Shown here: positions 17,035-28,574 of the stretch, piece by piece | Layout of the letters: each line of letters starts with the position of its first letter | How positions within the stretch are numbered: position 1 is the stretch's first letter | DNA from: Bacillota bacterium | GTDB lineage: Bacteria > Bacillota > Clostridia > Oscillospirales > Acutalibacteraceae | Assembly (NCBI GenBank): GCA_022706685.1 | Contig: JAKJCA010000004.1 | Location: 23,690 to 87,689, forward strand | Direction of reading: 5' to 3' | DNA length: 64,000 nt | Program-made: the position numbers and the translations under genes | The notes under the pieces: generated by a model | Seen by the model: the letters and a program-made list of their open reading frames with translations, nothing else | The model's database searches: none | What the model was told of the DNA's origin: nothing

Positions 17035-18243
17035 ATGGCGGGTGCGCGCATCGCTTCTGCCTTTGAAAAAGTGAAATATGAATTGCCTGTTTTCTGCGTG
17101 ATGCTCGCTCTGGCGGTTCCCCAAATCACGGATTTCAGCAGCCAGGCCTATTCCACACTGCTGGCGCTCGATTACCGCGTCGGTTTCGCGCCGCGTATTT
17201 TTATGGGCAGCCTGCTGTCGCTGTTTACCGATTTCAGAGGCCGCAGGGAAATCAACATTTTTTACGTCGTCATGTTTCTGCTGACCTTTCTGTTGGTGGC
17301 CTGGCTTGCGGGCCGGCTGATCCGTTCGGCGGAAGCCGAGATGAAGAACACCATCATTGCCCTGGTTGCCTTGTTTTTGGCGCTTCCCTACACGGCGGCG
17401 TTTCTTTATCCGCAGATATTTTCACCGGACCGTTTTTTGATTTTTTTTACGCTGCTTGGCCTTTTGGTGTTTGATAAACCATATCTTCGCTGGTCGCTTC
17501 CGCTTTTTTTGGGCGCGGCGCTGGCCACGCACCATATGTTCCTGTTTGCCTTTATGCCCGCGTTTGCGGTACTCTTTGCCTTTATGCTCGGGCAAAAAGT
17601 CCCTAAACGAAAAGACATTGCATTTTGCGCGTTCAACTGTACGGTCACGGCGCTGTTATCGGGCTATTTCTATTTATTCGGCGGCCTCAAAGGCATCAGC
17701 CTCGAGCAGCTCTATGACTTTGCGCAAGCCCATACGGATTTGCCCATTGACAGAAGCGCCGACAGCATTTTCAAAGGCTATTTTTTCCTCGATCCCTCGC
17801 TGGTATTTCAATATAATACGAAATTAGGTCCGGGCATATCCAATATTCTCAATTACGAATGGACGACGGCGGTTTTTTTGCTGCCTCTCATCATAATGTT
17901 TTTTGTCATATGGAAAAGGGCTATCAAAAACAGCGTGCGCCGCTATGACCGGTTTGTTTTCCTGATGTGCCTGCTTGCGCCGCTTGCGCGTTTGCCGTTG
18001 TTTTTTGTTACCAGTGAAATCTATCGGGGCAGAATAGGTATCGTTATGGTGCAGTTTTTCCTGCTTTTCTATTTTCTTCACCATAAAAACCCTGCCGTGC
18101 TTTCGGCGGTGCGCAGCGTTGCCGCGCTTTTTAAAAGCAACGCTGTTCCGGTCCTGCTGCTTGTGGCTTATTATGCAGCCGCGTTTTCCACATATGCATT
18201 TGCGCAGCCGTGGGTTGAAATGATGAATCGCCTTTTTGCGTAG
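17035..18243 (+). CDS. Polytopic membrane protein of unknown function (paralogue A)
   Basis: 402 residues with about ten hydrophobic segments and basic intervening loops. No domain recognised. A long periplasm-side loop after the first segment contains LDYRVGFAPRIFMGSLLSLF. The architecture resembles predicted lipid-linked glycosyltransferases or O-antigen-type proteins, but no catalytic motif is certain. A part from about residue 95 to 180 aligns by eye with the next gene product, so the two are tandem paralogues. Base composition is visibly more AT-rich than in the genes to the left. GAAGGAGGG precedes the ATG. The following gene starts close behind. Confidence 0.75.
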   Translation: MAGARIASAFEKVKYELPVFCVMLALAVPQITDFSSQAYSTLLALDYRVGFAPRIFMGSLLSLFTDFRGRREINIFYVVMFLLTFLLVAWLAGRLIRSAEAEMKNTIIALVALFLALPYTAAFLYPQIFSPDRFLIFFTLLGLLVFDKPYLRWSLPLFLGAALATHHMFLFAFMPAFAVLFAFMLGQKVPKRKDIAFCAFNCTVTALLSGYFYLFGGLKGISLEQLYDFAQAHTDLPIDRSADSIFKGYFFLDPSLVFQYNTKLGPGISNILNYEWTTAVFLLPLIIMFFVIWKRAIKNSVRRYDRFVFLMCLLAPLARLPLFFVTSEIYRGRIGIVMVQFFLLFYFLHHKNPAVLSAVRSVAALFKSNAVPVLLLVAYYAAAFSTYAFAQPWVEMMNRLFA

Positions 18244-18280
18244 TATTCGCTCCTATCTTTGTCCAAGGATGATCGATTGC

Positions 18281-19294
18281 ATGGATTCAAAATTCAAAGC
18301 ATTTTTCAAGAAAAGAGAAAACGAAGGATTCTTTTTCGCTTTTTTATTGCTGAAACTGTTCAATCACGGCATATCGGCGGGAAATTATCGAACCATTGTT
18401 CCGCGTTTAGCGGCGGAACTTATTGTGCTGGTTTTGGCGGCTCTTATTGCGGGCGCGGTAATTCGCGCAAGCGGTAATCGCGAAAAAACTGCCGTGACGT
18501 TTTTGCTTGTTCTGTTTTTTGCAAGCCCTGCGGCCAATGACGTCCTTCTGCTTGATTTGTGGTTTAAAGATTTGCGCGTTTTTATCAATTTATTTCTCCT
18601 TGGCAGTGTCGCGCTTGGTTTTTGGCTCATTGAAAAGCCGAAATGGAAATGGCTGCTCCCGCTTCTGTGTTTTGCCTGCGTCGCACTGAAGCCGATGTTT
18701 CTGCTTACGTTCTTTCCGCTAATCGTCATCCTGATAGCGCATTATATCAGTTCTAATAATAAAGAAGAGGACTACCGCGACCTCATGGCTTCCACTTTGG
18801 TGGCTGTTTCTCTCGGATTTTTGCTCTTCGGGCTTAAAAAGGTCTTCCTTCCTGGTGAACAGCTGTTGTCCGGCTTGTCGAGCGCTGTTGAACTCACAGC
18901 GTTCAGGCTGGCAATCGTATTTCCGCTCTTTGTTTTATTCGCCGTGGCGGCGCACTCAGCACGTCGTGTGCCGGCGGAACAAGCCGGCTCAAGAACGGCC
19001 GTGTTCGTCGCATTGCTGCCCCTGCTGTCGCTGGCTGCGCCTCTGACAGCTAAGGCTGAAGGTCCAAGCATCGTAATGTCCGCCGTTTTTATCCAGACCT
19101 GCCTGTGGCTTTGGTTTCTATCCCGCGGCAAAGAGCCCTTCTGCTTTGCGGCGGAATGTCTCGTATCCGGCTTGCGGAAAAACCCATTGCTGCTTTGGCT
19201 CGCGCTCATCTGGCTCGCTTCTTTTTCCGGACTTGCTAAAACGTTGCTGCTGAGCCTGACGAAGTCAAAAAGTTTTTTCAATATCTGGAAATAA
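18281..19294 (+). CDS. Polytopic membrane protein of unknown function (paralogue B)
   Basis: About 337 residues with 9-10 hydrophobic segments. Shared features with the preceding protein include an AGxxIR segment after one membrane helix, a charged short segment before an FxNLFLLG-like helix, and a WLLPLL helix followed by PMFLLTFFP. The start is placed at ATG 18281, 11 bases after AAGGA; an in-frame TTG at 18236 would overlap the upstream gene. It is the last gene before a terminator and the giant surface-protein gene. A role in building or decorating the cell surface is only a positional guess. Confidence 0.7.
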   Translation: MDSKFKAFFKKRENEGFFFAFLLLKLFNHGISAGNYRTIVPRLAAELIVLVLAALIAGAVIRASGNREKTAVTFLLVLFFASPAANDVLLLDLWFKDLRVFINLFLLGSVALGFWLIEKPKWKWLLPLLCFACVALKPMFLLTFFPLIVILIAHYISSNNKEEDYRDLMASTLVAVSLGFLLFGLKKVFLPGEQLLSGLSSAVELTAFRLAIVFPLFVLFAVAAHSARRVPAEQAGSRTAVFVALLPLLSLAAPLTAKAEGPSIVMSAVFIQTCLWLWFLSRGKEPFCFAAECLVSGLRKNPLLLWLALIWLASFSGLAKTLLLSLTKSKSFFNIWK

Positions 19295-19301
19295 TAACAC
19301 C

Positions 19302-19321
19302 CTTTGCCTGGCAAAGTTTTT
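19302..19321 (+). terminator. Rho-independent terminator
   Basis: CTTTGC (19302-19307), 3-base loop, GCAAAG (19311-19316), then TTTTT. It lies 8 bases after the membrane-protein stop codon and separates that pair from the giant gene. Confidence 0.75.
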
Positions 19322-19375
19322 CAGCAGGCGGCAGAAATGCGACGCTTTGCTATGAGTAGTTTTGCAATATTGTTA

Positions 19376-19438
19376 ATTTACAAATGAGCAATATAGTGGG
19401 TAATAATGTACAAAACTATATTCCGGATTTACAAATGA
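19376..19438. promoter_or_regulatory. Direct repeats upstream of the giant gene
   Basis: The 12-mer ATTTACAAATGA occurs at 19376-19387 and again at 19427-19438, 51 bases apart (about five helical turns), both followed by AT-rich sequence. The second copy ends 12 bases before the -35 box at 19450. This 297-base gap is AT-rich and otherwise holds only the terminator at 19302, the promoter at 19450 and a weak 6-bp hairpin in the leader (19485-19504). The repeats could bind an activator. Confidence 0.5.
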
Positions 19439-19449
19439 ATAATAAATAT

Positions 19450-19478
19450 TTGACAATTATTAAAAGTGGTTATATTAT
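19450..19478 (+). promoter_or_regulatory. Promoter of the giant surface-protein gene
   Basis: Perfect TTGACA (19450-19455), 17-base spacer, TATTAT (19473-19478). The predicted leader is about 105 bases long and ends in GAGGAGG before the ATG at 19592. Confidence 0.75.
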
Positions 19479-19591
19479 TATATTGCGATAGTCCATTTTA
19501 TCGCTGTGATATAGATTGCATTGACACATCCAAATATGATACGCATCCACAACATCCCGCACGTTTGATATTTCCCCTGAGGAGGATTTTT

Positions 19592-22500
19592 ATGAAAAAC
19601 ACAAGAAGGGGCCTGAGTATCCTGCTGTCGCTGGCGCTGGTCATTTCATTTGCCGGCATCGGCCTCGATACCGGCCGGACAAAAGCGGACCTCCCTGCGG
19701 CTGAAACGCTTAGCCATTCGGCTGTTTCGACCGCCGTGACTTTTTATGTACCGGAACTCATTTACCTGACTCCGTCCATAGCGGCCAACAGCGCAACCAC
19801 TTTCAAGTATTACGTGGACTGCGACTCAGACGGCAAACTCAACAACTCGAATGCGAAGACCACCGGCGCGGTCTATTTCAACGCCCCGGGCGCGTCGGCC
19901 TGTTCCATTTCCGTTTCGGGCGCGACGGTGACCATGGGTTCCACGAGCGGAACGAACACCATCAATACCACCGTCACCGCGGGCACCTTGTCCGCGGGCC
20001 TTTCGCAGGGCTATGCCAGCACGCTGACCTGGACGGCGTCCTATACCATCAACGGCGAGGTGAAAACCGCCAAAGCCTACACGGTCTGTTATGCGCCGCA
20101 GGTATCGGTTCTCGGCGCAGTCGCCAGAACTTATAACAACGACGGAACTGATGATTATAAAGCCGATTTTCAAGGATGGGCATACATCAGCGGTGTGCAC
20201 GGAGCCGGTACCGGCGGCAACTACCAGGCCAATACATCGGGTTCTTATATTCTCAACCCTATGCAAGGCACGGTAACCTCTTTGACAAGCGATGTCGGTT
20301 CCATCAGTTGGTTCTTCGCCCAGTCAGGCGGCTGGTCGAAATATATCAACAATGAATCCGGCGGTGACAGTATCATTGTCCAGGCGGTCAGCCCCACAGG
20401 TACGCTGACGGTTGACACAAGCCGCTACAGCAATATCAACCAGATACCGAACTTGAAGTGCGGCTTTGCCATGACACACATGGGCAGTATGAACGACAAC
20501 TATATCCGCTGGGCAGGCGGTTTCTCTAACACAGTGTCAGGCTGGCATTACAGCGATGTCAACGAAAATAATAACAACCGCTTACAGAATGCCATCGTTC
20601 GTGATACCGAACTGCCCGACGGCGGTGTATTTCTCTTTGGTTCAACCGACTCCGGTCAGTCGCTGACACGCGGCGTCTATTATGGCGGCAGCACGGGCGG
20701 CGAAATGTGGAGCCAGACCCTTTCCTCTTATAATGTCATTCGTTTGAAGTGGGCGGGCTGGGCGCGCAACAGCACCGGCGGCGAATACAACGGGCTGTCC
20801 TGCGTCGTTGCGATCGATTTGACCAAAGTCGACAAATCCACCCTGCGCAGCCATGTGCGCCAATACGTTAACATGGGCCTTCAGGCGGCGGATTATTCCA
20901 ACGATGCCGCCGATTTCGCGGCTTATGAGGCGGAACTAAAAGCCGCGGCTGAGCGCCTCGGCAACCCGACGAACAGCAACAATGCCGACACCATCGCCGA
21001 CAAATACGCCGCGCTGACTAAAAACTCCTACACGGCGACGGTCAATGATGTCTTCAACAACGGCAAAACGACCGTTGTGGAGTCGCAGACTTTTTATGCG
21101 GGCGAAACGGTCAGCTTCGGCCCGGATACCTATACAGGTTACACACTCGCGTCCGCGTCGGGCTATACGACGAGCACGTCCGCTCAAACGGTATACAACT
21201 GCCGTACGGCCATTACGCAGAATTATAACTACAACGCACACACCTATACCGTCGCTTACAACGGCAACGGCGCCACGGGTGGCTCGACGGCGAGTTCCTC
21301 GCACACCTATGACGTTGCCAAAAACCTGACTGCAAACGGCTTCACACGCACGGGCCATACCTTCGCCGGCTGGGCGACGAGCGCGGGCGGCGGTGTGGCT
21401 TACACCAATAACCAGAGTGTCAGCAACCTGACTTCCACCAATGGTGCGACGGTCACGCTTTACGCCGTGTGGACCCCGAACAACTATAACGTCACCTTCT
21501 ACCCCAACGGCGGCAGCGGGACGATGAGCCCGCAGTCCATCACTTTTGGCACTTCAGCCCTTCTCAACGCCAACACTTATTCCTATCCCGGCTATAATTT
21601 CGCCGGTTGGGCGACCAGCGCCGGTGGCGCGGTGGCTTATGCCGACGGCGCGAGTTTCACCATGAACACGGAGGGTGCCTCGCTGTACGCTGTCTGGACG
21701 GCGAATAACTACACCGTTACCTTCAACGCCAACGGCGGTTCCGCGCCGTCGCCGGCATCGAAAATCGTTACCTTCGGCAGCCCCTACGGCACCCTGGCGA
21801 CGACCACTCGGACGGGCTACACCTTCACCGGCTGGTGGACCGCATCCTCCGGCGGCAGCAAGATAGAGACCAGCACGCCCGTGGCAATCGTGGGCGACCA
21901 TACCTTGTATGCGCAATGGTCTGCCAATACTTATCAGGTCGTCTTTGACGCCAACGGCGGTTCGGGCTCAATGGTCAACCAGAGCATTGTCTTCGGCCAA
22001 AGCGCAGCGCTGACAGCCAACTCGTTCACGCGCACGGGCTACACCTTCGCCGGCTGGGCGACCAGCGCGGGCGGCGGTGTCGTTTACCTTGACGGTGCGA
22101 ACTATACCATGTCGACCACAGGCGCAACGCTTTACGCTGTCTGGACGGCGAATACCTATACGGTGACTTTCAACGCCAACGGCGGCTCTGCGCCGTCGCC
22201 GGCATCAAAAATCGTTACCTTCGGCAGTGCCTACGGCACCCTGGCGACGACCACGCGCGCCGGCTATACCTTTGCGGGCTGGTACACGCAGTTGTCCGGC
22301 GGCAGTTTGGTAACGGATGCAACCGTCGTTTCGACGGCCTCCGACCATACGCTTTATGCACACTGGACTGGCATCAACTACACGGTGGTGTTCAACGGCA
22401 ACGGGGCGACGGGCGGCTCGATGGCGCCGCAGGCGTTTGTCTACGGCACGGCGCAGAACCTTAACGCCAACACGTATGTCCGCACGGGGTACACGTTCAG

Positions 22501-25500
22501 CCATTGGAACACGCAGCCGGGCGGGGGCGGCACCAACTACAGCAACAACCAGAACGTCAACAACCTGACGACGACGCCGAACGGCACCTACACGCTGTAC
22601 GCGCAGTGGACGCCGATACTCTATACCATCACATTCCACTACCAGGGCGGGCAGAGCTCCAACGGCGTAACGGTGACGGACGTCTACTATGACGCGACCT
22701 ACGGTTCGGGCGGGTGGCCTGAAGGGGTGACCCGCGCCGGTTACACGCTCAACGCCAACGCGTGGAACACGGCTGCGGACGGCTCCGGGTACAATGTGGA
22801 AAGCACGACGATCTTTGCGGAGTGGGGCGACACGCAGATCCACACGGACCTGTACGCGCAGTGGACGGCGAACACCTACTATCTGACGTACGACCCGGAG
22901 GGCGGCACGGTGACGCCGACGGGCAAGACGGTGACCTTCGGGATGACGTACGGCGCGCTGCCGACGCCGACGCGGACGGGCTACACCTTCCTGGGCTGGT
23001 ATAACGGCGACAACGGGACGGGCGAGCAGATCACGACGATATCGGTCGTTTCGACGCCGAGCGACCATACGATTTACGCAAAATGGCAGATTAACTCCTA
23101 CACCATCAACTTCGTCGAGAACGGCGGGTCGACGGTGACGAACATCACGCAGAACTACAACACGCAGGTGGCGAAGCCGGCCAACCCGACGCGGACGGGG
23201 TATCTGTTCGCGGAATGGTATTCCGACATCGGGCTGACCAATCTGGTGACGTGGCCGTACACGATGGGGGCGTCGAACGTCGACTTTTACGCGAAGTGGA
23301 CGCCGATCACGTACACGGTGACGTACAACGGCAACAACGCCACGGGCGGGAGCACGGCGGACTCGACGCACACGTACGATATCGCGAAGAACCTGACGGC
23401 CAACGGGTACACGCGGACGGGCTACAGTTTCCTGGGCTGGTCGCTCAACGCGGGGGCGCCGACGCCGTCGTACGCGGACCAGGAGAGCGTGCTCAACCTG
23501 TCGTCGACGAACAACGCGGTTGTGACGTTCTACGCGATCTGGCAGGCGAACACGTACCAGGTGACCTTCAACGCCAACGGCGGGTCGGGCACGATGACGC
23601 CGCAGGATATCGTATACGGGCAGACGGCGGCGCTGTCGACGCTGGCGTACACCAAGACGGGCTACACGTTCGTGGGCTGGGCGACCAGCGCGGGCGGGCC
23701 GGCGGTGTACCCGAACGAGGCGAACTACACGATGAACACCACGGGTGCGACGCTGTACGCCAAATGGCAGGCGAACACTTACACAGTGGTATACAACATC
23801 AACGACAACTCCCCGGCGGGCTGGCCCGCGACGGGGACGATGGCGAACACGTCGCACACGTATGACACGGCGATGAACCTGCGGACGAACGCCTACGCGA
23901 GGAACGCCTTCACGTTTGTGGGCTGGGCGGTGACCGAGGAGCGCGCGGACGCGGTGCTGGTGGACTACACCGACGGGCAGAGCGTGATGAACCTCAGCGC
24001 GCTGCAGGGCGCGACGGTGACGCTGTACGCGGTGTGGCAGGAGAACCCGGCGAGCTACACGGCGCTCAACGCGGCGGTGGCATTGGCCAACGCGACGAAC
24101 CTGCCGGTCAACGCAACGCACGACCCGCAATACATGGCGCCGGACGGCGAGATGTACCTGGCGGGCGAATTCACCAACAACGGATTCTATCCGCGGTCGA
24201 ACTTCACGACGGCGAGCATCGGGGCGCTGGAGAGCGCCGTGGGCGCGGTGGTGTACGGCCTGGGCGCGACGCGGCAGGCGGACATCAACGGCTGGACGGC
24301 GGCCGTCACGGCGGCGTACAACAACCTGGCTTTGGCTGTGGCTGACTTTACGGAGCTTAACGGGCTGATTGCGCAGGTGGACGCGCTCAACAGGAACCTC
24401 TACACGGAGGATTCGCTGACGAACCTGGATTACTACTACTATCCGGCGGTGGACATGACGACGAGCCCCGACCCGATCAGGGCGCCGCTGCAGGTATGGG
24501 CGGACGATTTGGCCGACCTGCTGAGCGGCGCGATCGCGGCGCTGGAGTACAAGGACGCGGACTACACGGGGGTCAACAACGCGTACGCCAGCAGGATGCT
24601 GAAGAACGGGTATCCGACGTACTACACGACGGAGTCGGTCAACGCGCTGGAGAACTACTATCTGACGCAGATCAACTGGACGCTGAAGATTAACCAGCAG
24701 TCGGTGGTCGACGGCTACGCGCAGTCGATTCTCAACCTGATCAACGCCCTGGTGCTGAAGCCCGCGAATTACAGCGCGGTGACGGCGGCGATCGCGGCGA
24801 TTCCCGACGGCGACGGCGGGGCGGCGAACGTGGACTACACGTACCTGGCCACGAAATACACGACGGGGTCGATCGCGGCGCTGCAGAACGCGGTCAACGC
24901 GGTCATCTACGGCAAGTACATCGACGAGCAGTCCATCGTGGACAGCTACGCGGCGAACATCACGGCGAAGACCAACGCGCTGGTGCCTCTGGGCGCGGAC
25001 TACACGTACCTGGGCCTTGCGCTGGCGCAGGAGCCGGCGTTCCCGGATTCGTACTACACGCCGGCGTCCATCAACGATTTCCGCAACGCGAAGGCGGCGG
25101 GCCTGGTGCTGTACAACAACCAGAACCTGTCGATTCTGGAGCAGTACATCATCGACGACGCGACGGCGGCCATCAACAACGCCTACTTCAACCTGGCGCT
25201 CAAGGCGGTGACGTATACCATCCGCTGCCAGAACGGTTCCGGGGTGACGCTGCGGGCGGATGAAGTGCTCAACGCGACGGCGGGCGACACGCCGATGGTG
25301 TACGCGCCGGCGGTGACGGGCTACACGCCGGTGACGGCGAGCCAGTCGAGGCAGTTGACGGGCAACAACGCGGAGAACATCTTCCTGTTCGTCTACACCA
25401 TCAACCAGTACACGGTGACGTTCGAGTCCAACGGGGGCTCGGCGGTATCGAACATCACGCAAAATTACGACACGCAGGTGGCGCAGCCGGCCGACCCGAC

Positions 25501-28500
25501 AAGGGTGGGCTACACCTTCGCGGGGTGGTACGGCGAGAGCCAGCTGGTGAACCCGGTGAGCTGGCCGTACACGCTGGGGGCGTCGAACGTGACGTTCTAC
25601 GCGAAGTGGACGGCGCACACCTACACGGTCCAGTATGACAAGAACAGCGGCCTGGCGACGGGGACGACGGAAGCGTCGTCGCACACCTACGACACGGCGA
25701 AAGCGCTGACGGCCAACGGCTTCAGCAGAACGGGCTACCATTTCGGCGGCTGGGCGACCTCGCCGGCGGGGGCCGCGGTCTACACGGACGGACAGAGCGT
25801 CACGAACCTGACCACGGTCAACAACGACGTGCTGACGCTGTATGTCGTGTGGGCGCCCAACCAGTACACGGTGACCTTCGACGCGCAGGGCGGCACGGTC
25901 GACCCGGCGAGCAAGCAGGTCAGTTACGACGCGACGTACGGCACGCTGCCCGACCCGGTGCGCGAGGGCTACTCGTTCAACGGGTGGTTTACGGAAAGCG
26001 CGGGCGGCACGCAGGTGACGGGCGGCACGGGCGTTTCCATCCTGGCGCCGCAGACCTTGTACGCGCAGTGGACAATGATTCCTGCGGACACCGAAGAAGT
26101 GGAAGTGCTCATTGATTTCGAGGTTTACATCGAGATGACGGGCAGCGACCCGGTGTACCAGGGCGACGCGACGCAGGCGGGCACGGTCTACTACTACGGC
26201 ACGCCGGCGCAGCGCGAGGCTTACAACGACGCGTATCTGAACGCGCTGGCGCTGATGGCGGAGTCGCCGATGCCCGACACGGCATACAACCGCGGGAGGA
26301 TTGCGGATGCGGCCGGCGCCTTGTCCGACGCGCTGGCGGTGCTGTACGCCAACCCGAACCCGGCAGATTACACCTACTGCGACGAAGAGATGGCTGCGGC
26401 GGGGGCGCTGAACCTCAACCGCTACACGACGGCGTCGCTGGACGAACTGCAGGCGGTGGCCGACGCGGTTACGCCGGGCAAGATGGCGACCGAGCAGATA
26501 GACGTCAACGATTACACGACGGCGCTGTACTCGCAGCGCGAGGACCTGGTGCCCTATCAGGATGCGGCGGCGCCGAGGCTGAAGGTGCTGGAGACCGACG
26601 CGGCGATGGCCGGCATCACGATACCGGGTTATGACCCGGAGGATTACGGGAACGTCAGCTACGTCTATCCGGGCAAGGCCTACTATACGTACTACTGTTA
26701 CACCAATAGCGAGAACCCGTCGATTGTGGTGAACATTGCGGATTTGGCGGACGGGAACGGCAGGCTGTCGTACCCGACGAATATGGACATCACGTCGGTA
26801 TCGGGTCTGGTCAACAGCGGATGGATGAGCTACACCTACGACAGCGGGCAGCGCGCGGGGACGCCGCTGCAGGGCACGGTGACGGTGGCTTCGAACCCGT
26901 ACGCGGACTACACCATCGGGATGGATTACGACCCGATGGGGGCGGACTACTACCGCCAGGCGGAGTACCTGGTGCTGAAACCCGAGTTCGTGCAGGCGGG
27001 CGGCAAGCAGTTCGCGAAATACACCATCAGTGGCAAGGACGACGCGGCGGCGGACGGGAACCTGGCGAACACGACGTCGCTGTCGGGCGGCAACCAGACG
27101 TACCGGGACGGCGTGGCGATGACCACGGCGAACCAGGCGGTGACGCCGCTGAACACGATTACGATTTACGTCGAGTACCGCAACAGCATGTCGCTCGACG
27201 GCGGCGTGTGGTATGACGACGGGCGCAGCGCTGCGTCGCTGCGCGGCTACAACAACCTGCTGCCGGACGACCAGTGGGTGAAGAAGGATTACATTTACAG
27301 GGTTTCGGGCGGCGCGACGAACGACGAGATCATCGGGCTGGGCGACACGGTGTACACGGCCAACGACCCGAACTACGGTCAGGCGGACCTGGCGTGCTTC
27401 TACTACTGGCTGAGCGACACGGCGGACGCGGACGTGATTGCGGAGTTCAACGCCAACGGGCAGTATTCCGCGACGCGGATGCTGATGGCGGATATCGCGG
27501 CGAACCCGGGCGGCTATACCTTGCGCAACTGGCCGAAGACGGCGACGTCCATCAGCGGCTTTGACCCGAACACGAACTGCCGGCTGGTGTATGTGCACAT
27601 GGTAGACCGCTGGGGCAACGTGTTCAACCGCATCATCAAGACCAACAATGTCGACGCGGTGGCGCCGGTGGCGGACCAGCAGGGGATCAACGGCTACGTG
27701 AAGATCACCGAGGACGGCGGGAGCGCGGTGCAGACCATCCGGCTGTACCAGTACGCGTACGAAGGCACGCCGTCGTACGTCGTCCCGTGCTGGAGCAGCA
27801 AACTGATTACGGACCTGGGGGTCATCAGTTCCGAGGATAACACGTTCGACATTCACGTCAATCCGGCGGAGATTACGGATCCTTCGGGCAGGCTGACGCT
27901 GTACGTCAAAGACAAAGCGGGCAACGAAATGACGAAGACGGTCAAGCCCGACGCGAACGGCGACATCCTGTTCGAGATTGTGGACCCGGTGAACATGCCG
28001 GGCGGCGGCGCGGTGAACAGCGTGGGCGGCATCTACACCTTCCTGTTTGACGACACGCTGACGGTCAAGCTCAACGTGCCGGGCGCGCCGAAACTGACCG
28101 CGCTTTCCACGACGGTCATCGACGAGGAGAACGGGTTCATTTACGGCCTGACCGAGGGCATGACGCAGATGGCCTTCGAGGCGGATTATGTCCGCGTCAC
28201 GGGCAACGGGCGCCTGGCGTTCACGCCGGCCGGCGGCTTCGGGACGGGGACGAAGGTCGAGCTCATCGACAACGAGACCAATGAAGTGCTCAAGGCCTAC
28301 ACGGTGGTCATCTTCGGCGACGTCAACGGCGACGCAAATATCGACTCTTCCGACGCGGCGCTGATTACGGACTTCGAGAACTACGCCGTGTCATGGGCCC
28401 TGCCGGCCGACGCCGCGTACCTGAAAGCGGCCGACCTCAGCGGGGACGGCAACGTCGATTCCTCCGATGCGGCGCTGGTCACGGACGCTGAGAACTTCAC

Positions 28501-28543
28501 CGTGGCCATCGACCAGGTGACCGGGCTGGCGCGCGTCTTCTAA
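19592..28543 (+). CDS. Giant secreted repeat protein: 15 InlB-type B repeats, FIVAR-like modules, C-terminal dockerin
   Basis: 2,983 residues. The order is: signal peptide (1-40, KNTRRG then a hydrophobic core); a non-repetitive domain (to about 480); a short spacer; twelve Listeria-Bacteroides/InlB B repeats (about 549-1483, each with TVTFNANGG, a GYTFxGW core and a terminal LYAxW); five FIVAR-like helical modules (1486-1872, each with a YTxxSIxAL core); a MucBP-like segment; three more B repeats (1940-2162); two further FIVAR-like modules; a unique region of about 700 residues; and a dockerin with Ca-binding loops [12 protein letters not shown] near 2909 and [12 protein letters not shown] near 2947. 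There is no LPxTG signal or membrane anchor. The start is fixed by GAGGAGG at 19579-19585. It is probably an adhesin or structural surface protein, docked through a cohesin. Codon use shifts sharply near 22.38 kb. Confidence 0.9.
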   Translation: MKNTRRGLSILLSLALVISFAGIGLDTGRTKADLPAAETLSHSAVSTAVTFYVPELIYLTPSIAANSATTFKYYVDCDSDGKLNNSNAKTTGAVYFNAPGASACSISVSGATVTMGSTSGTNTINTTVTAGTLSAGLSQGYASTLTWTASYTINGEVKTAKAYTVCYAPQVSVLGAVARTYNNDGTDDYKADFQGWAYISGVHGAGTGGNYQANTSGSYILNPMQGTVTSLTSDVGSISWFFAQSGGWSKYINNESGGDSIIVQAVSPTGTLTVDTSRYSNINQIPNLKCGFAMTHMGSMNDNYIRWAGGFSNTVSGWHYSDVNENNNNRLQNAIVRDTELPDGGVFLFGSTDSGQSLTRGVYYGGSTGGEMWSQTLSSYNVIRLKWAGWARNSTGGEYNGLSCVVAIDLTKVDKSTLRSHVRQYVNMGLQAADYSNDAADFAAYEAELKAAAERLGNPTNSNNADTIADKYAALTKNSYTATVNDVFNNGKTTVVESQTFYAGETVSFGPDTYTGYTLASASGYTTSTSAQTVYNCRTAITQNYNYNAHTYTVAYNGNGATGGSTASSSHTYDVAKNLTANGFTRTGHTFAGWATSAGGGVAYTNNQSVSNLTSTNGATVTLYAVWTPNNYNVTFYPNGGSGTMSPQSITFGTSALLNANTYSYPGYNFAGWATSAGGAVAYADGASFTMNTEGASLYAVWTANNYTVTFNANGGSAPSPASKIVTFGSPYGTLATTTRTGYTFTGWWTASSGGSKIETSTPVAIVGDHTLYAQWSANTYQVVFDANGGSGSMVNQSIVFGQSAALTANSFTRTGYTFAGWATSAGGGVVYLDGANYTMSTTGATLYAVWTANTYTVTFNANGGSAPSPASKIVTFGSAYGTLATTTRAGYTFAGWYTQLSGGSLVTDATVVSTASDHTLYAHWTGINYTVVFNGNGATGGSMAPQAFVYGTAQNLNANTYVRTGYTFSHWNTQPGGGGTNYSNNQNVNNLTTTPNGTYTLYAQWTPILYTITFHYQGGQSSNGVTVTDVYYDATYGSGGWPEGVTRAGYTLNANAWNTAADGSGYNVESTTIFAEWGDTQIHTDLYAQWTANTYYLTYDPEGGTVTPTGKTVTFGMTYGALPTPTRTGYTFLGWYNGDNGTGEQITTISVVSTPSDHTIYAKWQINSYTINFVENGGSTVTNITQNYNTQVAKPANPTRTGYLFAEWYSDIGLTNLVTWPYTMGASNVDFYAKWTPITYTVTYNGNNATGGSTADSTHTYDIAKNLTANGYTRTGYSFLGWSLNAGAPTPSYADQESVLNLSSTNNAVVTFYAIWQANTYQVTFNANGGSGTMTPQDIVYGQTAALSTLAYTKTGYTFVGWATSAGGPAVYPNEANYTMNTTGATLYAKWQANTYTVVYNINDNSPAGWPATGTMANTSHTYDTAMNLRTNAYARNAFTFVGWAVTEERADAVLVDYTDGQSVMNLSALQGATVTLYAVWQENPASYTALNAAVALANATNLPVNATHDPQYMAPDGEMYLAGEFTNNGFYPRSNFTTASIGALESAVGAVVYGLGATRQADINGWTAAVTAAYNNLALAVADFTELNGLIAQVDALNRNLYTEDSLTNLDYYYYPAVDMTTSPDPIRAPLQVWADDLADLLSGAIAALEYKDADYTGVNNAYASRMLKNGYPTYYTTESVNALENYYLTQINWTLKINQQSVVDGYAQSILNLINALVLKPANYSAVTAAIAAIPDGDGGAANVDYTYLATKYTTGSIAALQNAVNAVIYGKYIDEQSIVDSYAANITAKTNALVPLGADYTYLGLALAQEPAFPDSYYTPASINDFRNAKAAGLVLYNNQNLSILEQYIIDDATAAINNAYFNLALKAVTYTIRCQNGSGVTLRADEVLNATAGDTPMVYAPAVTGYTPVTASQSRQLTGNNAENIFLFVYTINQYTVTFESNGGSAVSNITQNYDTQVAQPADPTRVGYTFAGWYGESQLVNPVSWPYTLGASNVTFYAKWTAHTYTVQYDKNSGLATGTTEASSHTYDTAKALTANGFSRTGYHFGGWATSPAGAAVYTDGQSVTNLTTVNNDVLTLYVVWAPNQYTVTFDAQGGTVDPASKQVSYDATYGTLPDPVREGYSFNGWFTESAGGTQVTGGTGVSILAPQTLYAQWTMIPADTEEVEVLIDFEVYIEMTGSDPVYQGDATQAGTVYYYGTPAQREAYNDAYLNALALMAESPMPDTAYNRGRIADAAGALSDALAVLYANPNPADYTYCDEEMAAAGALNLNRYTTASLDELQAVADAVTPGKMATEQIDVNDYTTALYSQREDLVPYQDAAAPRLKVLETDAAMAGITIPGYDPEDYGNVSYVYPGKAYYTYYCYTNSENPSIVVNIADLADGNGRLSYPTNMDITSVSGLVNSGWMSYTYDSGQRAGTPLQGTVTVASNPYADYTIGMDYDPMGADYYRQAEYLVLKPEFVQAGGKQFAKYTISGKDDAAADGNLANTTSLSGGNQTYRDGVAMTTANQAVTPLNTITIYVEYRNSMSLDGGVWYDDGRSAASLRGYNNLLPDDQWVKKDYIYRVSGGATNDEIIGLGDTVYTANDPNYGQADLACFYYWLSDTADADVIAEFNANGQYSATRMLMADIAANPGGYTLRNWPKTATSISGFDPNTNCRLVYVHMVDRWGNVFNRIIKTNNVDAVAPVADQQGINGYVKITEDGGSAVQTIRLYQYAYEGTPSYVVPCWSSKLITDLGVISSEDNTFDIHVNPAEITDPSGRLTLYVKDKAGNEMTKTVKPDANGDILFEIVDPVNMPGGGAVNSVGGIYTFLFDDTLTVKLNVPGAPKLTALSTTVIDEENGFIYGLTEGMTQMAFEADYVRVTGNGRLAFTPAGGFGTGTKVELIDNETNEVLKAYTVVIFGDVNGDANIDSSDAALITDFENYAVSWALPADAAYLKAADLSGDGNVDSSDAALVTDAENFTVAIDQVTGLARVF
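21238..24039 (+). repeat. Twelve consecutive InlB-type B repeats (coding)
   Basis: Units of about 72-88 codons run head to tail within the giant gene. Two subtypes alternate: one with NGGSG and a GWATSAGG core, another with [15 protein letters not shown]. Two units (about 21707-21830 and 22145-22270) are nearly identical at the DNA level. The repeats before and after 22.38 kb use different synonymous codons. Confidence 0.85.
25408..26073 (+). repeat. Three further InlB-type B repeats (coding)
   Basis: A second block, separated from the first by five FIVAR-like modules. The first unit resembles unit nine of the main block (both have NITQNYxTQVA and a WPYTxGASNV segment), so the block probably arose by internal duplication. 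Confidence 0.8.
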
Positions 28544-28574
28544 ACGGCAACGTCCCAAACACGCATCAACACAA

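Noticed and set aside
19485..19504. Hairpin in the giant-gene leader as a possible riboswitch
   Set aside because: Only a 6-bp stem with an 8-base loop; no conserved riboswitch core was recognised.
19466..19591. N-terminal extension of the giant gene to 19466
   Set aside because: The start at 19592 has GAGGAGG, is followed by a signal peptide and lies behind the promoter; the extension would begin inside the promoter region.
21238..26073. Regular repeats that might be a CRISPR array or a DNA satellite
   Set aside because: Units of about 220-260 bases keep the reading frame and encode a known protein repeat; there are no short identical repeats with unique spacers.
22205..27856. An open frame of 1,883 codons on the strand opposite the giant gene
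   Set aside because: Its product is an Arg/Val/His-rich string without domains. It arises because the giant gene uses almost only G- or C-ending codons there, which removes stops on the opposite strand. No binding site or promoter fits.
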